From NCBI RefSeq assembly GCF_024127895.1, contig NZ_JAMYBK010000002.1, positions 62,001 to 126,000 on the forward strand: a DNA stretch of 64,000 bases, written 5' to 3'. This DNA is from Pseudomonas guariconensis. GTDB lineage: Bacteria; Pseudomonadota; Gammaproteobacteria; Pseudomonadales; Pseudomonadaceae. Position numbers and translations under genes: made by a program. The notes under the pieces are model-generated. The model searched no databases. It was not told the origin of the DNA and was given only the letters and a program-made list of their open reading frames with translations. How positions within the stretch are numbered: position 1 is the stretch's first letter; every line of letters starts with the position of its first letter. Of this stretch, positions 45,716 to 56,286 are shown in pieces.

Positions 45716-47260
45716 ATGAGCGAATACACAGAAGCCGGCCGCCCACCCGATGGGGCGACCGACGCGGGCAACACTCAGCGCGCCAGCAAAGGCCTGGCCA
45801 AGGGCCGCCTGGGCCTGCTGGCCAGCGTAGTGCTGGGCATTTCCACCATCGCCCCGGTCTATACCCTGACCGGTGCGCTCGGCCCGACCGTGCGCGAAGT
45901 CGGCGCCCACCTTCCGGCGGTGTTCATCGTCGGCTTCCTGCCCATGCTGCTGGTCGCCCTCGGCTATCGCGAGCTGAATGCGGCCGAGCCGGACAGCGGC
46001 ACGTCCTTCACCTGGTCGGCCCGCGCCTTCGGCCCGATGATCGGCTGGATCGGCGGCTGGGGACTGGTGGTCGCCACCACCATCGTGCTGTCCAACCTGG
46101 CGGGTGTCGCCGTCGACTTCTTCTACCTGTTCCTCGGACAGATCACTGGCAACTCTGCACTGGCCGCGCTGGCCGACAACCTATTGGTCAACATCACCAC
46201 CTGTTGCGTGTTCATCGGCCTGGCGGTGTGGATCTGTTGTCGCGGCATGGGCACCACCATGACCGTGCAGTACGGGTTGGTCGCCCTGCAGTTGCTGGTG
46301 CTGATCGGTTTTGCCTTCGCCGCTTTCGGCGAGACCACCGCGCCGCCACCGTTGGCGTTCGATTTCGCCTGGTTCAACCCGTTCGGCGTCGAGTCGTTCT
46401 CCGCCTTTGCCGCGGGCCTGTCCCTGTCGATCTTCATCTTCTGGGGTTGGGACGTGTGCCTGACGGTCAGCGAGGAGTCGGTGGGCAGCGATGAGGTACC
46501 GGGCAAGGCCGCTACCTGGACCGTGCTGCTGATCCTCGGCCTGTACCTGCTGACTTCCATCGCTACCCTGCAATTCGCCGGGATCAGCGACGTCGGCCTG
46601 GGCCTTGGCAACCCGCGTATCCAGGAGAACGTCTTCGCCCACCTGGCCGGTCCGGTCATGGGGCCGCTGGCGATCCTGATGTCCATCGCCGTGTTGGCGA
46701 GCACCGCGGCTTCGCTGCAATCGACCTTCGTATCGCCGGCGCGCACCCTGCTCGCCATGGGTTACTACGGCGCCGTGCCGCAGCGCTTCGCCAGCGTCTG
46801 CCCACGCTCGCAAACGCCACGCTACGCCACCATCTGCGCCGGCGTCGCGGCAGGCCTGTTCTACGTGACCATGCGCACCCTCAGCGAGAACGTGCTGGCC
46901 GATACCATCACCGCCCTGGGCATGATGATCTGCTTCTACTATTCGCTGACGGCGTTCGCCTGCGTCTGGTACTTCCGCCACAGCCTGTTCGACAGCCTGC
47001 GCCACTTCTTCATGCGTGGCCTGTGCCCGCTGCTCGGGGGTGTCATTCTCTCGGTGATCTTCGTGCGCACCGCGATCGACAGTGCCTCGCCGGACTTCGG
47101 CAGTGGCTCGCACGTGGGCGGCCTGGGGCTGGTATTTGTGATCGCCGCGATCATTTCGGCGCTGGGTATCGTCCTGATGGTGCTGTCACGCTGGCGTGCA
47201 CCGGCGTACTTCCTCGGCGCGACCTTGCGCCAGCAGGCCACCTTGCAACTGCAGGAATAA
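45716..47260 (+). CDS. APC-family amino acid/polyamine permease
   Basis: A 514-residue membrane protein with about 12 predicted membrane segments (first near 31-52, LGLLASVVLGISTIAPVYTL). The APC hallmarks are SGTSFTWSARAFGPMIGWIGG near 91-111 and FWGWDVCLTVSEESVGSDEV around 241-260. Following puuA-puuD by 112 bp, it is probably a putrescine or gamma-glutamyl-linked substrate importer (PuuP-like), but sequence alone does not fix the substrate. Ends in a terminator shortly before the convergent gmk. Confidence 0.88.
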   Translation: MSEYTEAGRPPDGATDAGNTQRASKGLAKGRLGLLASVVLGISTIAPVYTLTGALGPTVREVGAHLPAVFIVGFLPMLLVALGYRELNAAEPDSGTSFTWSARAFGPMIGWIGGWGLVVATTIVLSNLAGVAVDFFYLFLGQITGNSALAALADNLLVNITTCCVFIGLAVWICCRGMGTTMTVQYGLVALQLLVLIGFAFAAFGETTAPPPLAFDFAWFNPFGVESFSAFAAGLSLSIFIFWGWDVCLTVSEESVGSDEVPGKAATWTVLLILGLYLLTSIATLQFAGISDVGLGLGNPRIQENVFAHLAGPVMGPLAILMSIAVLASTAASLQSTFVSPARTLLAMGYYGAVPQRFASVCPRSQTPRYATICAGVAAGLFYVTMRTLSENVLADTITALGMMICFYYSLTAFACVWYFRHSLFDSLRHFFMRGLCPLLGGVILSVIFVRTAIDSASPDFGSGSHVGGLGLVFVIAAIISALGIVLMVLSRWRAPAYFLGATLRQQATLQLQE

Positions 47261-47266
47261 CGTTTG

Positions 47267-47287
47267 GGGGCGCTTTGCGCCCCTTTT
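47267..47287 (+). terminator. terminator of the puu cluster
   Basis: GGGGCGC-TTT-GCGCCCC followed by TTTT, starting 6 bp after the permease stop. A second hairpin, GGGCCTC-GCA-GAGGCCC (47298-47314), follows between it and the convergent gmk end. Confidence 0.8.
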
Positions 47288-47325
47288 CGCGACACAAGGG
47301 CCTCGCAGAGGCCCCGATCAGAAGG

Positions 47326-47958
<633 letters not shown>

Positions 47959-48822
47959 TTACTCGATGTTCTGTACTTGTTCACGCATCTGTTCGATCAG
48001 CACCTTGAGGTTGACCGCCGCTTGGGTGCTGCGTGGGTCGAAGGCCTTGGAGCCCAGGGTGTTGGCCTCGCGGTTGAGTTCCTGCATCAGGAAGTCCAGG
48101 CGCCGGCCGGCGGCGCCGCCGGACTTGAGCACCCGTCGCACTTCGGTGATATGGGTGTTCAGGCGATCCAGTTCCTCGGCGACATCGCTTTTCTGCGCCA
48201 GCAGGACCATCTCCTGCTCCAGGCGCTGCGGCTCGAGCTCGGCCTGCAGGTCGCTGAAGCGGTCGAGGATCTTCTGCCGCTGGGCGGCCAGCATTTGGGG
48301 CACCAGGGCGCGCAGGGTGGTGACCTCGCTGGCCATGCCGTCCAGGCGCTCGTTGATCAGCCGGGCCAGTTCCTGGCCTTCGCGCTGGCGGCCGGCCTTG
48401 AGCTGCTCGAGGGCTTCGTCGAACAGCGCCATGGCCTCGGCATTGAGGGCCTGGGGATCGCTGGCGTCGGCGACCAGCACGCCCGGCCAGGCCAGGACCT
48501 CCAGCGGATTGAGCGGCGCCGGCTGCTTGATCAGCGCGGCGACGCTCTCGGCGGCGGCGACCAGTTGCGCGGCGCGCTCGCGATCGACCTGCAACGGCTT
48601 GCCGGTGCTGTCTTCGTTCAAGCGCAGGGTGCATTCCACCTTGCCGCGTGACAGACCCTGGCGCAGGCCTTCGCGCACGGCGCCTTCCAGGTCACGCAGG
48701 GCCTCGGGCAGGCGCAGGTGGGGTTCCAGGTAGCGGTGGTTGATCGAGCGCAGCTCCCAGACCAGGGTGCCTTGGCTGCCGGCGCGCTCGACACGAGCAA
48801 AAGCGGTCATGCTATGCACCAT
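47959..48822 (-). CDS. yicC: YicC-family endoribonuclease-like protein
   Basis: A 287-residue protein of the YicC/YloC family, in E. coli a ribonuclease affecting small RNA turnover. N-terminus MVHSMTAFARVE, the conserved ELRSINHRYLEPHLRLPEAL (about 22-41), DRERAAQLVAAAES, and the C-terminal DUF1732 with FLMQELNREANTLGSKAFD. Start at 48822 has GAGG upstream. Divergent from rph across 227 bp; gmk follows. Confidence 0.93.
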   Translation of the reverse strand: MVHSMTAFARVERAGSQGTLVWELRSINHRYLEPHLRLPEALRDLEGAVREGLRQGLSRGKVECTLRLNEDSTGKPLQVDRERAAQLVAAAESVAALIKQPAPLNPLEVLAWPGVLVADASDPQALNAEAMALFDEALEQLKAGRQREGQELARLINERLDGMASEVTTLRALVPQMLAAQRQKILDRFSDLQAELEPQRLEQEMVLLAQKSDVAEELDRLNTHITEVRRVLKSGGAAGRRLDFLMQELNREANTLGSKAFDPRSTQAAVNLKVLIEQMREQVQNIE

Positions 48823-49005
48823 GGGGAGTACCTCGCAAAGATGGGGAACGGGGAAGCCTTTCGGCTGCAAGGCGCAGGATTGTAGCGCAGTGCGGCGCGG
48901 CCGCCCAATCCGCCCATGCTACAGAAGGGCTTGCCGGTCACCAGGAAAAGTCGACAGGCTGCCAGGGGCGCGACAATAGGCATGTCTTCCCGGGGCGGCG
49001 GGCTC

Positions 49006-49011
49006 TATAAT
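49006..49011 (+). promoter_or_regulatory. probable -10 of the rph promoter
   Basis: A consensus TATAAT lies 39 bp before the rph ATG. The matching -35 (near 48983) is poor. The 227-bp gap between yicC and rph has no other structure I can name. Confidence 0.5.
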
Positions 49012-49049
49012 GCTCGGCAGATTCAAATGTCCCGGTACAGGTATCCCAG

Positions 49050-49772
49050 ATGAAACGTCCAAGTGGTCGCGCCGCCGATCAGCTCCGCTCGATCCGCATC
49101 ACCCGCAACTACACCAAGCACGCCGAGGGATCGGTACTGGTCGAGTTCGGCGACACCAAGGTCGTCTGCACGGTCAGCGTCGAGAATGGTGTGCCCCGCT
49201 TCCTCAAAGGCCAGGGCCAGGGTTGGCTGACCGCCGAGTACGGCATGCTGCCGCGCTCCACGGGCGAGCGTAACCAGCGCGAGGCCAGCCGCGGCAAGCA
49301 GGGTGGCCGCACCCTGGAGATCCAGCGCCTGATCGGCCGCTCCCTGCGCGCCGCGCTGGACATGAGCAAGCTTGGCGACGTCACCCTGTACGTCGACTGC
49401 GACGTGATCCAGGCCGACGGTGGCACCCGTACCGCCTCGATCACTGGCGCCATGGTCGCCCTGGTCGATGCCCTGCGCGTGATCAAGAAGCGCGGTGGCC
49501 TGAAGGGCGGCGACCCGCTCAAACACATGATCGCCGCCGTGTCGGTGGGCATGTACCAGGGCGAGGCGGTGCTCGACCTGGACTACCTGGAAGATTCCGC
49601 CGCCGAGACCGACCTGAACGTGGTCATGACCAGCGCGGGCGGCTTCATCGAGGTGCAGGGCACCGCTGAAGGCGCGCCCTTCCAGCCTGAAGACTTCAAC
49701 GCCATGCTGGCCCTGGCGCAAAAGGGCATGAACGAGATCTTCGAACTGCAGCAGGCCTCGCTGGCCGACTGA
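49050..49772 (+). CDS. rph: ribonuclease PH
   Basis: Phosphorolytic exonuclease that trims tRNA 3' ends. 240 residues: [20 protein letters not shown] start, [20 protein letters not shown] phosphate-binding loop, and [17 protein letters not shown] core; the enzyme assembles into a hexamer. Complete, unlike the truncated rph of E. coli K-12. Followed 25 bp later by the DUF4870 gene. Confidence 0.96.
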   Translation: MKRPSGRAADQLRSIRITRNYTKHAEGSVLVEFGDTKVVCTVSVENGVPRFLKGQGQGWLTAEYGMLPRSTGERNQREASRGKQGGRTLEIQRLIGRSLRAALDMSKLGDVTLYVDCDVIQADGGTRTASITGAMVALVDALRVIKKRGGLKGGDPLKHMIAAVSVGMYQGEAVLDLDYLEDSAAETDLNVVMTSAGGFIEVQGTAEGAPFQPEDFNAMLALAQKGMNEIFELQQASLAD

Positions 49773-49797
49773 CCGCCACGCCAAGGAGGGGAGGCAC

Positions 49798-50166
49798 ATG
49801 AGCGATCCGAACCTGCCGATCACCCCGCCCAATGCCGAGATCCGGCAATGGGCGATGTTCTGTCACCTTGCGGCGCTGCTCGGCCTGGTGGTGCCCCTCG
49901 GGCACCTGCTGGGCCCGCTGGTGCTGTGGATCTGGAAGCGTGAGCTGGACCCGTTCATCGATGCCCAGGGCAAGGAGGCGCTGAACTTCCAGATCAGCGT
50001 GACCATCGCCGGGGTCATCTGCTTCCTGCTGATGTTCGTTCTGGTGGGGATCGTGCTGTTCGCCATCCTCGTGGTGGCGGTGCTGATCCTGATCATTCTT
50101 GCCGGGGTCAAGGCCAACGAGGGGCAGCCGTATCGTTATCCGCTGATCTGGCGGCCGCTGAAATAG
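49798..50166 (+). CDS. DUF4870 family membrane protein
   Basis: A 122-residue protein with DUF4870 features: MFCHLAALLGLVVPLGHLLGPLVLWIWKRE (20-49) and DAQGKEALNFQISVTIAGVI, about three membrane helices. Such proteins are small inner-membrane proteins without known function. GGAGGGGAGGC precedes the ATG. Its stop codon is immediately followed by the long palindrome described next. Confidence 0.85.
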   Translation: MSDPNLPITPPNAEIRQWAMFCHLAALLGLVVPLGHLLGPLVLWIWKRELDPFIDAQGKEALNFQISVTIAGVICFLLMFVLVGIVLFAILVVAVLILIILAGVKANEGQPYRYPLIWRPLK

Positions 50167-50410
50167 AAATGAAAAAGCCGACCTAGAGGTCAATGCCGGT
50201 CAGTTAAGACTTTCAGTTGTCATTTGGGGCCGCTTCGCGCCCCATCGCCGGCAAGCCGGCTCCCACATTGTCCGTGCAAACCGCATCATATGTGGTCGCC
50301 GCGGTCTCTGTGGGAGCCGGCTTGCCGGCGATGGGCTGCAAGGTAGCCCCAAAAATGACAAAGCGCTGCTTAACTGACTGACATTAACCTCGAGGTCGGC
50401 TTTTTCATTT
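50167..50410. repeat. 244-bp composite palindrome with nested REP pair
   Basis: The outer arms (50167-50208 and 50369-50410) are inverted copies agreeing at 38 of 42 positions. Both start AAATGAAAAAGCCGACCT when read inward. Inside is a second inverted pair: TGTCATTTGGGGC...CCGGCAAGCCGGCTCCCACA on the left (50218-50267) and its counterpart on the right (50310-50361), two REP units in opposite orientation. A loop of about 42 bp remains. The outer arms end in T-runs on both strands, so it can act as a bidirectional terminator between the DUF4870 gene and crc. Confidence 0.85.
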
Positions 50411-50419
50411 GTGCTGTCC

Positions 50420-50443
50420 TCTTCGCGGGCAAGCCCGCGAAGG
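50420..50443. repeat. REP core hairpin at the crc 3' end
   Basis: CTTCGCGGGC-AA-GCCCGCGAAG, a perfect 10-bp stem, 14 bp from the crc stop. It is the core of another REP class in this genome, without the flanking sequence. Confidence 0.6.
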
Positions 50444-50456
50444 ACCAGGCCACACT

Positions 50457-51236
50457 TTAGATGGTCAGTGTCCAGTCATAGTCCACGATCAGCGGCGCAT
50501 GCTGGGAGAAGCGTGGCTGACGCGGCAGGCGCGCATTGCGCACGAAGCGGCGCAGGCCCGAGGTCAGGATCTGGTAGTCGAACCGGTAGCCCAGGTTGAG
50601 CATCTCGGCCTGCTCGTTGTCGGGCCACCAGCTGTACTGGTCGCCTTCGCGACTGACTTCGCGCAGGGCATCGACATAGCCCATGTCGCCGATGATCGCA
50701 TCCATCCACGCGCGCTCCGGTGGCAGGAAGCCCGGCGACTGCTGGCTGTCGCGCCAGTTCTTGATGTCGAGCTTCTGCTGCGCCACGTAGAGCGAGCCGC
50801 AATAGATGTATTCGCGACGCTTGCGTCGCTGCTTGTCCAGGTACTTGGCGAAATCGTCCATCAACTTGAACTTCTGGTTCAAGTCTTCGTCGCCGTTCAT
50901 TCCCGAAGGTAGCAGCAGGCTGGCGATGCTTACCTTGTCGAAATCGGCCTGCAGGTAACGCCCGTAGCGGTCGGCTGTCTCGAAGCCCAGGCCGGTGATG
51001 ACTGCCTTGGGCTGCATCCGCGAATACAGTGCCACGCCACCCTGGGCAGGCACTTCCGCGTCGCAGGCGTAAAGGAAATAGCCATCGAGCTGGAAAGCTG
51101 GGTCGTCGAGTTCAAAGGCCGAGGCGCGGGTATCCTGAAGGCAGATGACGTCGGCATTCTGGGCTTGCAGCCAGCTGAGCAATCCACGCTCGGCCGCAGC
51201 CTGAATGCCATTCACGTTCACACTGATGATCCGCAT
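50457..51236 (-). CDS. crc: catabolite repression control protein Crc
   Basis: Translational corepressor of carbon catabolite repression in Pseudomonas: with Hfq it binds A-rich target mRNAs and blocks their translation. The 259-residue product starts MRIISVNVNGIQAAAERGLL and closely follows the known Crc sequences (KLMDDFAKYLDKQRRKRREY, and a C-terminus ending YDWTLTI). It has the exonuclease III fold, but Crc is not known to act as a nuclease. Start at 51236 rather than 51248 gives the conserved N-terminus. Divergent from pyrE across 80 bp. Confidence 0.96.
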   Translation of the reverse strand: MRIISVNVNGIQAAAERGLLSWLQAQNADVICLQDTRASAFELDDPAFQLDGYFLYACDAEVPAQGGVALYSRMQPKAVITGLGFETADRYGRYLQADFDKVSIASLLLPSGMNGDEDLNQKFKLMDDFAKYLDKQRRKRREYIYCGSLYVAQQKLDIKNWRDSQQSPGFLPPERAWMDAIIGDMGYVDALREVSREGDQYSWWPDNEQAEMLNLGYRFDYQILTSGLRRFVRNARLPRQPRFSQHAPLIVDYDWTLTI

Positions 51237-51262
51237 AAATGGCCCCAAAAATCTCGTGCGTG

Positions 51263-51295
51263 TATGATACCCGAGCTCAACCCATTTAGCTAAAT
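51263..51295. promoter_or_regulatory. crc-pyrE intergenic region with 12-bp palindrome
   Basis: TATGAT (51263-51268) is a plausible plus-strand -10 about 50 bp before pyrE. A perfect palindrome ATTTAGCTAAAT lies at 51284-51295, 22 bp before the pyrE ATG and upstream of crc on the other strand. In the 80-bp gap between divergent genes it is well placed as an operator, but no regulator is known to me for this motif here. Confidence 0.4.
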
Positions 51296-51316
51296 CCGTG
51301 GTGTCCGGGACTCTTC

Positions 51317-51958
51317 ATGCAGCCGTATCAGCGCGACTTCATTCGTTTTGCCATCGATCGCGGGGTTCTGCGCTTCGGTGAGTTCACCCTGAAATCGGGG
51401 CGTACCAGCCCGTACTTCTTCAATGCCGGCCTGTTCAACAGCGGTTCGGCCCTGGCCCAGCTGGGGCGTTGCTACGCGGCGGCCATCGTCGACAGCAAGA
51501 TCCCCTTCGACGTGCTGTTCGGCCCGGCCTACAAGGGCATTCCTCTGGCGGCGGCCACCGCGGTGGCCCTGGCCGAGCAACACCAGCTCGACGTGCCCTG
51601 GTGCTTCAACCGCAAGGAAGCCAAGGACCACGGCGAAGGCGGCAGCCTGGTCGGCGCGCCGCTGGCCGGTGAGGTGCTGATCATCGACGACGTGATCACT
51701 GCCGGTACCGCCATCCGCGAGGTCATGCAGATCATCAATGCCCAGCAGGCCAAGGCCGCGGGCGTGCTGATCGCGCTGAACCGCGAGGAGCGTGGCAACG
51801 GCGAGCTGTCGGCTATCCAGGAAGTAGAGCGCGATTTCGGCATCCCGGTGGTGAGCATCGTCTCGCTGACCCAGGTGCTGGAATTCCTGGCGGACGATCC
51901 GCAGCTCAAGCAGCATCTGCCGGCTGTGGAGGCCTATCGGGCGCAGTACGGGATCTGA
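51317..51958 (+). CDS. pyrE: orotate phosphoribosyltransferase
   Basis: Makes orotidine 5'-phosphate from orotate and PRPP in pyrimidine synthesis. 213 residues with the PRPP-binding motif [16 protein letters not shown] (about 118-133), [18 protein letters not shown] near the N-terminus and the flexible loop [16 protein letters not shown] at 51317 begins the conserved sequence. A strong terminator follows. Confidence 0.96.
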   Translation: MQPYQRDFIRFAIDRGVLRFGEFTLKSGRTSPYFFNAGLFNSGSALAQLGRCYAAAIVDSKIPFDVLFGPAYKGIPLAAATAVALAEQHQLDVPWCFNRKEAKDHGEGGSLVGAPLAGEVLIIDDVITAGTAIREVMQIINAQQAKAAGVLIALNREERGNGELSAIQEVERDFGIPVVSIVSLTQVLEFLADDPQLKQHLPAVEAYRAQYGI

Positions 51959-51975
51959 TCCTGACACAGGTAATG

Positions 51976-52004
51976 AAAAAGGCGACCTCCGAGGTCGCCT
52001 TTTT
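51976..52004. terminator. bidirectional terminator between pyrE and argB
   Basis: AAAAAGGCGACCTC-CGAGGTCGCCTTTTT: a perfect symmetric hairpin with A-runs and T-runs on both sides. It serves pyrE (plus) and argB (minus), 18 and 40 bp from their stop codons. Confidence 0.93.
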
Positions 52005-52043
52005 GTGCTGTTGTCTGCAGCGGCCTATCGCCGGTGCAGGCGA

Positions 52044-52979
<936 letters not shown>

Positions 52980-54377
52980 TCAGAACGGCAGTTGCAGGGC
53001 TGGATCGACCCGCAGCAACTGCGAGCGGAAAACAGCCTGGATACGTTGCAGCTCGGCGTCGCTGTCGGCCTCGAAGCGCAGCACCAGCACCGGTGTGGTA
53101 TTGGAGGCGCGGACCAGGCCCCAGCCGTGGGCGTAGTCGACCCGCACACCGTCGATGGTGGTCAGGTTGGCTTCGCCCCAGTCGGCGTCGCGTTGCAGCG
53201 CATCAATGATGCTGAATTTACTCTCGTCGGTCACATCAATGTTGATTTCCGGCGTGGAAATATCGTTCGGGAACGCGGCGAACAGGGTTTCGGCATCCTG
53301 GTCGGCCTTGCTGAGGATCTCCAGCAGACGCGCGGCGCTGTAGATACCGTCGTCGAAGCCGTACCAGCGCTCCTTGATGAAGATGTGCCCGCTCATCTCG
53401 CCGGCCAACAAGGAGCCGGTCTGCTTCATCTTCTTCTTGATCAACGAATGGCCGGTCTTCCACATTAGCGCGCGGCCGCCGTGCTGCTCGATCAGCGGGG
53501 TCAGGCGGCGGGTGCACTTGACGTCGAAAATGATCTCGGCGCCCGGATTGCGCGACAGCACGTCCTGGGCGAAGAGCATCAGCAGGCGGTCCGGGTAGAC
53601 GATGCTGCCGGTATTGGTCACCACGCCGACGCGGTCGCCGTCACCGTCGAAGGCCAGGCCGATGTCGGCACCGGTTTCCTTGACCTTGGCGATCAGGTCT
53701 TCGAGGTTCTCGGGCTTGCCCGGGTCCGGATGGTGGTTGGGGAAGTTGCCGTCGACCTCGCAGAACAGCGGGATCACATCGCAGCCCAGGGCTTCGATCA
53801 ACTGCGGGGCGATGACGCCGGCGGCGCCGTTGCCGCAGTCCACCACCACTTTCAGCTTCCTGGCCAGCTTCACGTCGCGGGTGATCTGCTGGAAGTAGCG
53901 CTCGAGGATCTCGACCTTTTCCACGCGGCCTTCGCCACGGCTGAGGTCGTTGGTCTTCAGGCGGGTCAGCAGGGCCTGGATCTGCTCGTTGGCCAGGGTG
54001 TCGCCGGCGATGACGATCTTGAAACCGTTGTAGTCGGGCGGGTTGTGGCTGCCGGTGAGCATCACGCCGGACTTGCCGGCCAGCACGTTGGCGGCATAGT
54101 ACAGCGCCGGGGTCGGTACCAGGCCGACATTGCTGACCTGGCAGCCGGCATCGGCCAGCCCCTTGATCAGCTGTTCCACCAGCATCGGGCCGGACAGGCG
54201 GCCGTCACGGCCGACCGAAACCTGGGGCTCGCCCTGGGCCAGGCTCTGTGCGCCGATGGCGCGGCCGATCCAATAGGCGGTCTCGCCGGTCAGGGTCTTG
54301 CCGACCACGCCGCGGATGTCGTAAGCGCGGAAGATGCTGTCGGGCAGTGCGGGTACCAGCTGGGCCATGTCATTCAT
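52980..54377 (-). CDS. algC: phosphomannomutase/phosphoglucomutase
   Basis: Interconverts hexose 1- and 6-phosphates for alginate, LPS and rhamnolipid precursors. 465 residues: phosphoserine S110 in LTGSHNPPDYNGFK, metal loop FDGDGDRVG (about 245), sugar-binding GEMSGHIFIKERW and C-terminal phosphate loop RASNTTPVLVLRFE. Start at 54377 (MNDMAQLVPALPDSIFRAYD) has GGAG upstream; 54368 is an alternative. Lies between dut and argB on one strand. Confidence 0.95.
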   Translation of the reverse strand: MNDMAQLVPALPDSIFRAYDIRGVVGKTLTGETAYWIGRAIGAQSLAQGEPQVSVGRDGRLSGPMLVEQLIKGLADAGCQVSNVGLVPTPALYYAANVLAGKSGVMLTGSHNPPDYNGFKIVIAGDTLANEQIQALLTRLKTNDLSRGEGRVEKVEILERYFQQITRDVKLARKLKVVVDCGNGAAGVIAPQLIEALGCDVIPLFCEVDGNFPNHHPDPGKPENLEDLIAKVKETGADIGLAFDGDGDRVGVVTNTGSIVYPDRLLMLFAQDVLSRNPGAEIIFDVKCTRRLTPLIEQHGGRALMWKTGHSLIKKKMKQTGSLLAGEMSGHIFIKERWYGFDDGIYSAARLLEILSKADQDAETLFAAFPNDISTPEINIDVTDESKFSIIDALQRDADWGEANLTTIDGVRVDYAHGWGLVRASNTTPVLVLRFEADSDAELQRIQAVFRSQLLRVDPALQLPF

Positions 54378-54487
54378 CTCTGGAACTCCAATAATCAAAG
54401 GCTTTTGGGCAGGCGCGAATTGAACGCTTGGACGATGCTTTCGCCAGAGAGTTCGCCATCCATGGCCTGAACGGTCGTCGAGCCGGC

Positions 54488-54943
54488 TCAGTGGCTGCCG
54501 GAATGGCCGAAGCCGCCGGCACCGCGCTGGCTCTCGTCGAAGGATTCGACGATATCGAAATGTGCTTGCACCACGGGCACCAGCACCAGCTGTGCGATGC
54601 GCTCGCCGACGGCGATGGTGAACGGGGTGTTGCCACGGTTCCAGCACGACACCATCAGCTCGCCCTGGTAGTCCGAGTCGATCAGGCCGACCAGGTTGCC
54701 CAGCACGATGCCGTGCTTGTGGCCCAGTCCCGAGCGGGGCAGGATCATGGCGGCCAGGCCCGGGTCGCCGATGTACACCGACAGGCCGGTGGGGATCAGC
54801 AGGGTCTGGCCCGGCTCGAGGACGGTGTCTTCCTTGAGCAGGGCGCGCAGGTCAAGGCCGGCGGAGCCAGGGGTGGCGTATTGCGGCAGGGGGAATTCGT
54901 TGCCCAGGCGAGGGTCGAGGATCTTGGCTTGGAGAGCGTGCAT
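54488..54943 (-). CDS. dut: deoxyuridine 5'-triphosphate nucleotidohydrolase
   Basis: Removes dUTP and makes dUMP for thymidylate synthesis. 151 residues, trimeric dUTPase with all five motifs: [53 protein letters not shown], and the C-terminal [11 protein letters not shown]. Starts 5 bp after the coaBC stop. Confidence 0.96.
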   Translation of the reverse strand: MHALQAKILDPRLGNEFPLPQYATPGSAGLDLRALLKEDTVLEPGQTLLIPTGLSVYIGDPGLAAMILPRSGLGHKHGIVLGNLVGLIDSDYQGELMVSCWNRGNTPFTIAVGERIAQLVLVPVVQAHFDIVESFDESQRGAGGFGHSGSH

Positions 54944-54948
54944 GTAGC

Positions 54949-56160
54949 TTATTGGACCTGGTTGAGCCGTTCGGCGATGAAGGCGACCAACTGGCGGGCG
55001 ATCTTGCCCTTGCTGGTCTGCGCGAAGAGGGTCTGGTGTTGCTGGCGGTCGATCACGGTCAGGGCGTTTTCCTCGCTGTTGAAGCCGATGCTGGGGTTGG
55101 CCACATCATTGGCGACGATCAGGTCGAGGTTCTTGTCCTTGAGCTTGCGCGTGGCGTAGTCGAGCAGGTGCTCGGTCTCGGCGGCGAAGCCGACGCTGAA
55201 CGGGCGATCGGGGCGGCCAGCGATGGTCGCAAGGATATCTGGATTGCGCACCATCTGCAGCAGCATGCCGTCGCCGGTCGTGGGATCTTTCTTGAGTTTT
55301 TGCGGGGCGACGACCTCGGGGCGGTAGTCTGCGACCGCAGCCGAGGCGATGAACAGGTCGCAGGGCATGGCGGCCTCGCACGCGGCGAGCATGTCCCGCG
55401 CGCTCACCACGTCGATGCGGTTGACACGATCGGGCGTCGGCAGGTGCACCGGACCGGTGACGAGGGTCACCCGAGCCCCGGCTTCGGCGGCCGCCTCGGC
55501 CAGGGCGAAGCCCATCTTGCCGGAGCTATGATTGGTGATGTAGCGCACCGGGTCGATGTTTTCCTGGGTCGGCCCGGCGGTGATCAGCACGTGCTTGCCG
55601 GTCAGTGCCTGGCGCTTGAAGCTTTCGGCGGCGCACCAGGCGAGGTCCGTGGCTTCGAGCATGCGGCCAAGGCCCACGTCGCCGCAGGCCTGGCTGCCGG
55701 AGGCCGGGCCGAACACCTGGATGCCGCGGCTCTTGAGCAGGTCGAGGTTGGCTTGGGTGGCTGGGTCGCGCCACATGGCCTGGTTCATGGCCGGCGCCAC
55801 GGCGACGGTGGCGTCGGTGGCCAGCACCAGGGTGGTCAGCAGGTCGTCGGCCATGCCTTGGGCCAGGCGCGCCATGAGGTCGGCGGTGGCCGGGGCGATC
55901 AGCACCAGGTCGGCCCACTTGGCCAGTTCGATGTGCCCCATGGCCGCTTCGGCGGCGGGATCGAGCAGATCCATGTGCACCGGGTGGCCGGACAGCGCCT
56001 GCAGGGTCAGCGGCGTGATGAACTCGGCGCCGCCGCGGGTCATGACGACGCGCACTTGCGCGCCGTGTTCCAGGAGTCGGCGAATCAGCTCGGCGCTCTT
56101 GTAGGCGGCGATGCCGCCACCCACGCCGAGAACGATGCGCTTGCGATACAGCCGCTGCAT
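54949..56160 (-). CDS. coaBC: bifunctional phosphopantothenoylcysteine decarboxylase/synthetase
   Basis: Carries out two steps of coenzyme A synthesis. 403 residues: the N-terminal FMN-dependent CoaC domain ([18 protein letters not shown], active-site H and N in the segment around [27 protein letters not shown]) and a C-terminal CoaB domain starting [20 protein letters not shown] (about 190). Start at 56160 ([10 protein letters not shown]). First of four closely spaced minus-strand genes (coaBC, dut, algC, argB); divergent from radC. Confidence 0.95.
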   Translation of the reverse strand: MQRLYRKRIVLGVGGGIAAYKSAELIRRLLEHGAQVRVVMTRGGAEFITPLTLQALSGHPVHMDLLDPAAEAAMGHIELAKWADLVLIAPATADLMARLAQGMADDLLTTLVLATDATVAVAPAMNQAMWRDPATQANLDLLKSRGIQVFGPASGSQACGDVGLGRMLEATDLAWCAAESFKRQALTGKHVLITAGPTQENIDPVRYITNHSSGKMGFALAEAAAEAGARVTLVTGPVHLPTPDRVNRIDVVSARDMLAACEAAMPCDLFIASAAVADYRPEVVAPQKLKKDPTTGDGMLLQMVRNPDILATIAGRPDRPFSVGFAAETEHLLDYATRKLKDKNLDLIVANDVANPSIGFNSEENALTVIDRQQHQTLFAQTSKGKIARQLVAFIAERLNQVQ

Positions 56161-56286
56161 AGGCTTGCCTTTTTCCAGTGAAAGCGGGCGGCGACGACAA
56201 CTGCCTGCGGCAGAACGTCGCATCTACGGAGCGGGATAGATTAACACAGGGCTCAAATGTGCCGCAGTACGACGCAAGGAGAGGGG

